This document shows, in pieces, positions 32,018 to 33,400 of a DNA stretch of 33,400 nt. The position numbers and the translations under genes were made by a program. The stretch is taken from contig DADT01000024.1 in the NCBI GenBank assembly GCA_002495065.1, forward strand, positions 9,609-43,008, read 5' to 3'. This DNA is from Methanoregula sp. UBA471. Lineage in GTDB: Archaea; Halobacteriota; Methanomicrobia; Methanomicrobiales; Methanospirillaceae. The stretch's first letter is position 1. Every line of letters begins with the position of its first letter. The notes beneath the pieces were generated by a model. That model saw only the letters and a program-made list of their open reading frames with translations, searched no databases and had not been told where the DNA came from.

Positions 32018-33400
32018 TCACATCGACTTTTGCTCCTTCCTCAATGTACGAGAACTTCGGGGTAAATGCGTTTTCCGGGATCTCCACTTCATTACCTTCG
32101 AGGAGAATCGTTTTTGGTGGCATCTCGAGCTGGTTGGGTGGAAGAGCCCTGACTGCTGCCATGAATGCCTGTGCCTGTTTGCGGAATGCCGGTCCAATTA
32201 CCGCACGATTGAAACTGATATCGGTGACTGCACGCTCCAGCTGTGCTGCATCAGTGCGCCAGTGGACATCTGCATTCAGTGTGCGGCCGGTGTCGCCTTC
32301 ATCGTTCACCGTGTGCGGTGCGTAGATTGTTACCCTGCCAAGAGGGGCATTGAGTGCAAGACCGCTGTCGTGCTTATATTTTCGCACTCCTGCCACCACC
32401 TGCACGAGCAGGTTGCCCTCATTTCGCGCTGCTGCATCGTCAAATGTGAAGGAAACCCATGGCTGACTGTGCACGGATGCGCCTTTGTTCAGGTTGGTAT
32501 AGCACTCCTCGGCAAAATAAGGGGTAAATGGTGCGAGCATTCTGCAGAGGGAATCTAACGCGGCAGAGAGCACAAGGAGGGCACTTTTCCGGGACTCGTT
32601 CCCGGTATACAGCCTGCCTTTTGCCAGTTCAATGTAATTATCGGCAAGAGTATCCCAGGCAAACTCACGGATTGCCTTGAGTGCAACATCAAACTGGTAA
32701 CACTCCATCGCATCGCTCACCGCTTGGATCGTATCTGAGAGCTGGACGAGAAGCCACCGGTCGGCAAGCGCAGTGACCGGAACGTTTTTGTCAAAACCTT
32801 CCTTCTCAAGCTGGATCAGGACGAACCGTGCTATGTTCCACATCTTGGTCTGGAAACGTGATGCCGCCACCACGTCGTTCCAGCTGAACATGATGTCCGA
32901 TCCTGTCGCCGCTCCCATTGCTGCCCACTGCCTCAGCGCATCGGCGCCGTACTTCAGCAGAATCTCCTCAGGAACAATGATATTGCCCCGGCTCTTGCTC
33001 ATCTTGAAACCGTCTTCTCCCAGCACCATGCCATTGACCAGGATCTCATCCCAGGGTTTTTGCCCGGTCAGGGCGACGGAACGAAGAATCGTGTAGAATG
33101 CCCAGGTGCGAATGATGTCATGGCCCTGGGGGCGGATCTGGGCAGGGAAAAAGGGAGGGACCCCTTTACCGTCCCACCCGGTCACTTTGAGGACAGAAAT
33201 GGAAGAGTCCATCCAGGTATCAAGGACATCTGCTTCACCGGTAAAATCATTCCCCCCGCACTTCGGACAGGCATGGTCCGGTTGTACCAGGGTCGGATCA
33301 ACGGGCAGGTCTTTTTCGTCAGGCGTTATCATCTCGCCGCACTTTGCACAGAACCAGACCGGTATCGGTGTTGCAAAGATCCGCTGCCGGGAGATGCACC
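31974..33400 (-). CDS. valS: Valyl-tRNA synthetase, C-terminal part (5' end beyond window)
   Basis: About 475 residues are visible in an open frame to the window edge. It is a class I synthetase: the visible part starts in the core domain with CISRQRIFATPIPVWFCAKCGE, which carries a zinc-ribbon pair with CPKCGG. It then has the KMSKS loop (GFKMSKSRGN) and the helical anticodon-binding domain (about the last 230 residues, with WDTLADNYIELAK and FAEECYTNL). It ends in GDVIVTIVKSA. The HIGH motif lies outside. The enzyme attaches valine to tRNA-Val. The stop lies 44 bases inside the convergent tmk gene. Confidence 0.96.
   Translation of the reverse strand, partial: CISRQRIFATPIPVWFCAKCGEMITPDEKDLPVDPTLVQPDHACPKCGGNDFTGEADVLDTWMDSSISVLKVTGWDGKGVPPFFPAQIRPQGHDIIRTWAFYTILRSVALTGQKPWDEILVNGMVLGEDGFKMSKSRGNIIVPEEILLKYGADALRQWAAMGAATGSDIMFSWNDVVAASRFQTKMWNIARFVLIQLEKEGFDKNVPVTALADRWLLVQLSDTIQAVSDAMECYQFDVALKAIREFAWDTLADNYIELAKGRLYTGNESRKSALLVLSAALDSLCRMLAPFTPYFAEECYTNLNKGASVHSQPWVSFTFDDAAARNEGNLLVQVVAGVRKYKHDSGLALNAPLGRVTIYAPHTVNDEGDTGRTLNADVHWRTDAAQLERAVTDISFNRAVIGPAFRKQAQAFMAAVRALPPNQLEMPPKTILLEGNEVEIPENAFTPKFSYIEEGAKVDVITVGDVIVTIVKSA

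Overview
The window comes from a methanogenic archaeon, most likely of the order Methanomicrobiales (Methanoregula-like). The evidence is a bifunctional Fae-Hps, the methanofuran enzyme MfnB, a methanogen-type CbiMNQO metal transporter with a CbiA/CfbB amidase, and a tRNA-Trp gene whose intron carries a C/D-box guide RNA. Archaeal TATA boxes, leaderless-looking starts and T-run terminators fit this. The organism assignment is inference from gene content, not from a database search.

Layout. 1-5.0 kb: the 3' end of a tRNA (probably Asp), a YkgJ-type Cys-cluster protein, a zinc-ribbon membrane protein, a repeat-filled gap, a DUF4349 lipoprotein and a HEAT-repeat protein. 5.6-7.7 kb: a membrane sensor histidine-kinase-like protein with Arg where the phospho-acceptor His is expected. 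7.7-8.7 kb: no gene, only pieces of a modular, hairpin-rich dispersed repeat that also occurs at 2.7-3.15 kb and 27.74-28.26 kb. 8.7-13.05 kb (minus strand): cbiM-cbiN-cbiQ-cbiO-cbiA/cfbB, a tightly packed operon for cobalt/nickel uptake and tetrapyrrole amidation. 13.2-16.4 kb: an S-layer/CARDB-type surface protein and an acyl-CoA synthetase. 16.64-18.32 kb: tRNA-Trp with its guide-RNA intron, then fae-hps.

18.30-23.17 kb: an integrated mobile element of about 4.85 kb. It is bounded by a 23-nt direct repeat (22/23 identical). The left copy is the last codons and stop of fae-hps; the right copy lies just upstream of the integrase and is followed by what looks like the original fae-hps terminator. 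The single mismatch is synonymous (ACT/ACC, Thr), so insertion leaves the protein unchanged. Cargo: a frameshifted, 5'-truncated phospholipase-D-like zinc-ribbon pseudogene, a membrane-anchored TPR-like protein, an HUH rolling-circle Rep with a GC-rich branched hairpin just upstream (candidate origin), a small unknown protein, a VapB-like antitoxin without a visible toxin, and a tyrosine recombinase with a C-terminal zinc ribbon and an atypical HxxR box. I consider this element, which targets a protein-coding C1-metabolism gene rather than a tRNA, the most interesting system in the window.

23.6-33.4 kb: a GYD-domain protein; a secreted 1007-residue DUF4091/GH-like protein with four near-identical Ig-like repeats and a decayed fifth beyond its stop codon; the fullest copy of the dispersed repeat; a guaB-mfnB pair divergent from a hisA-like gene and tmk; and the C-terminal part of valS, whose end overlaps convergent tmk by 44 nt. 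Fae-Hps (ribulose-phosphate and C1 chemistry), MfnB (methanofuran) and the metal/tetrapyrrole operon all serve the methanogenic core metabolism. The surface proteins and the sensor are lineage-specific accessories.
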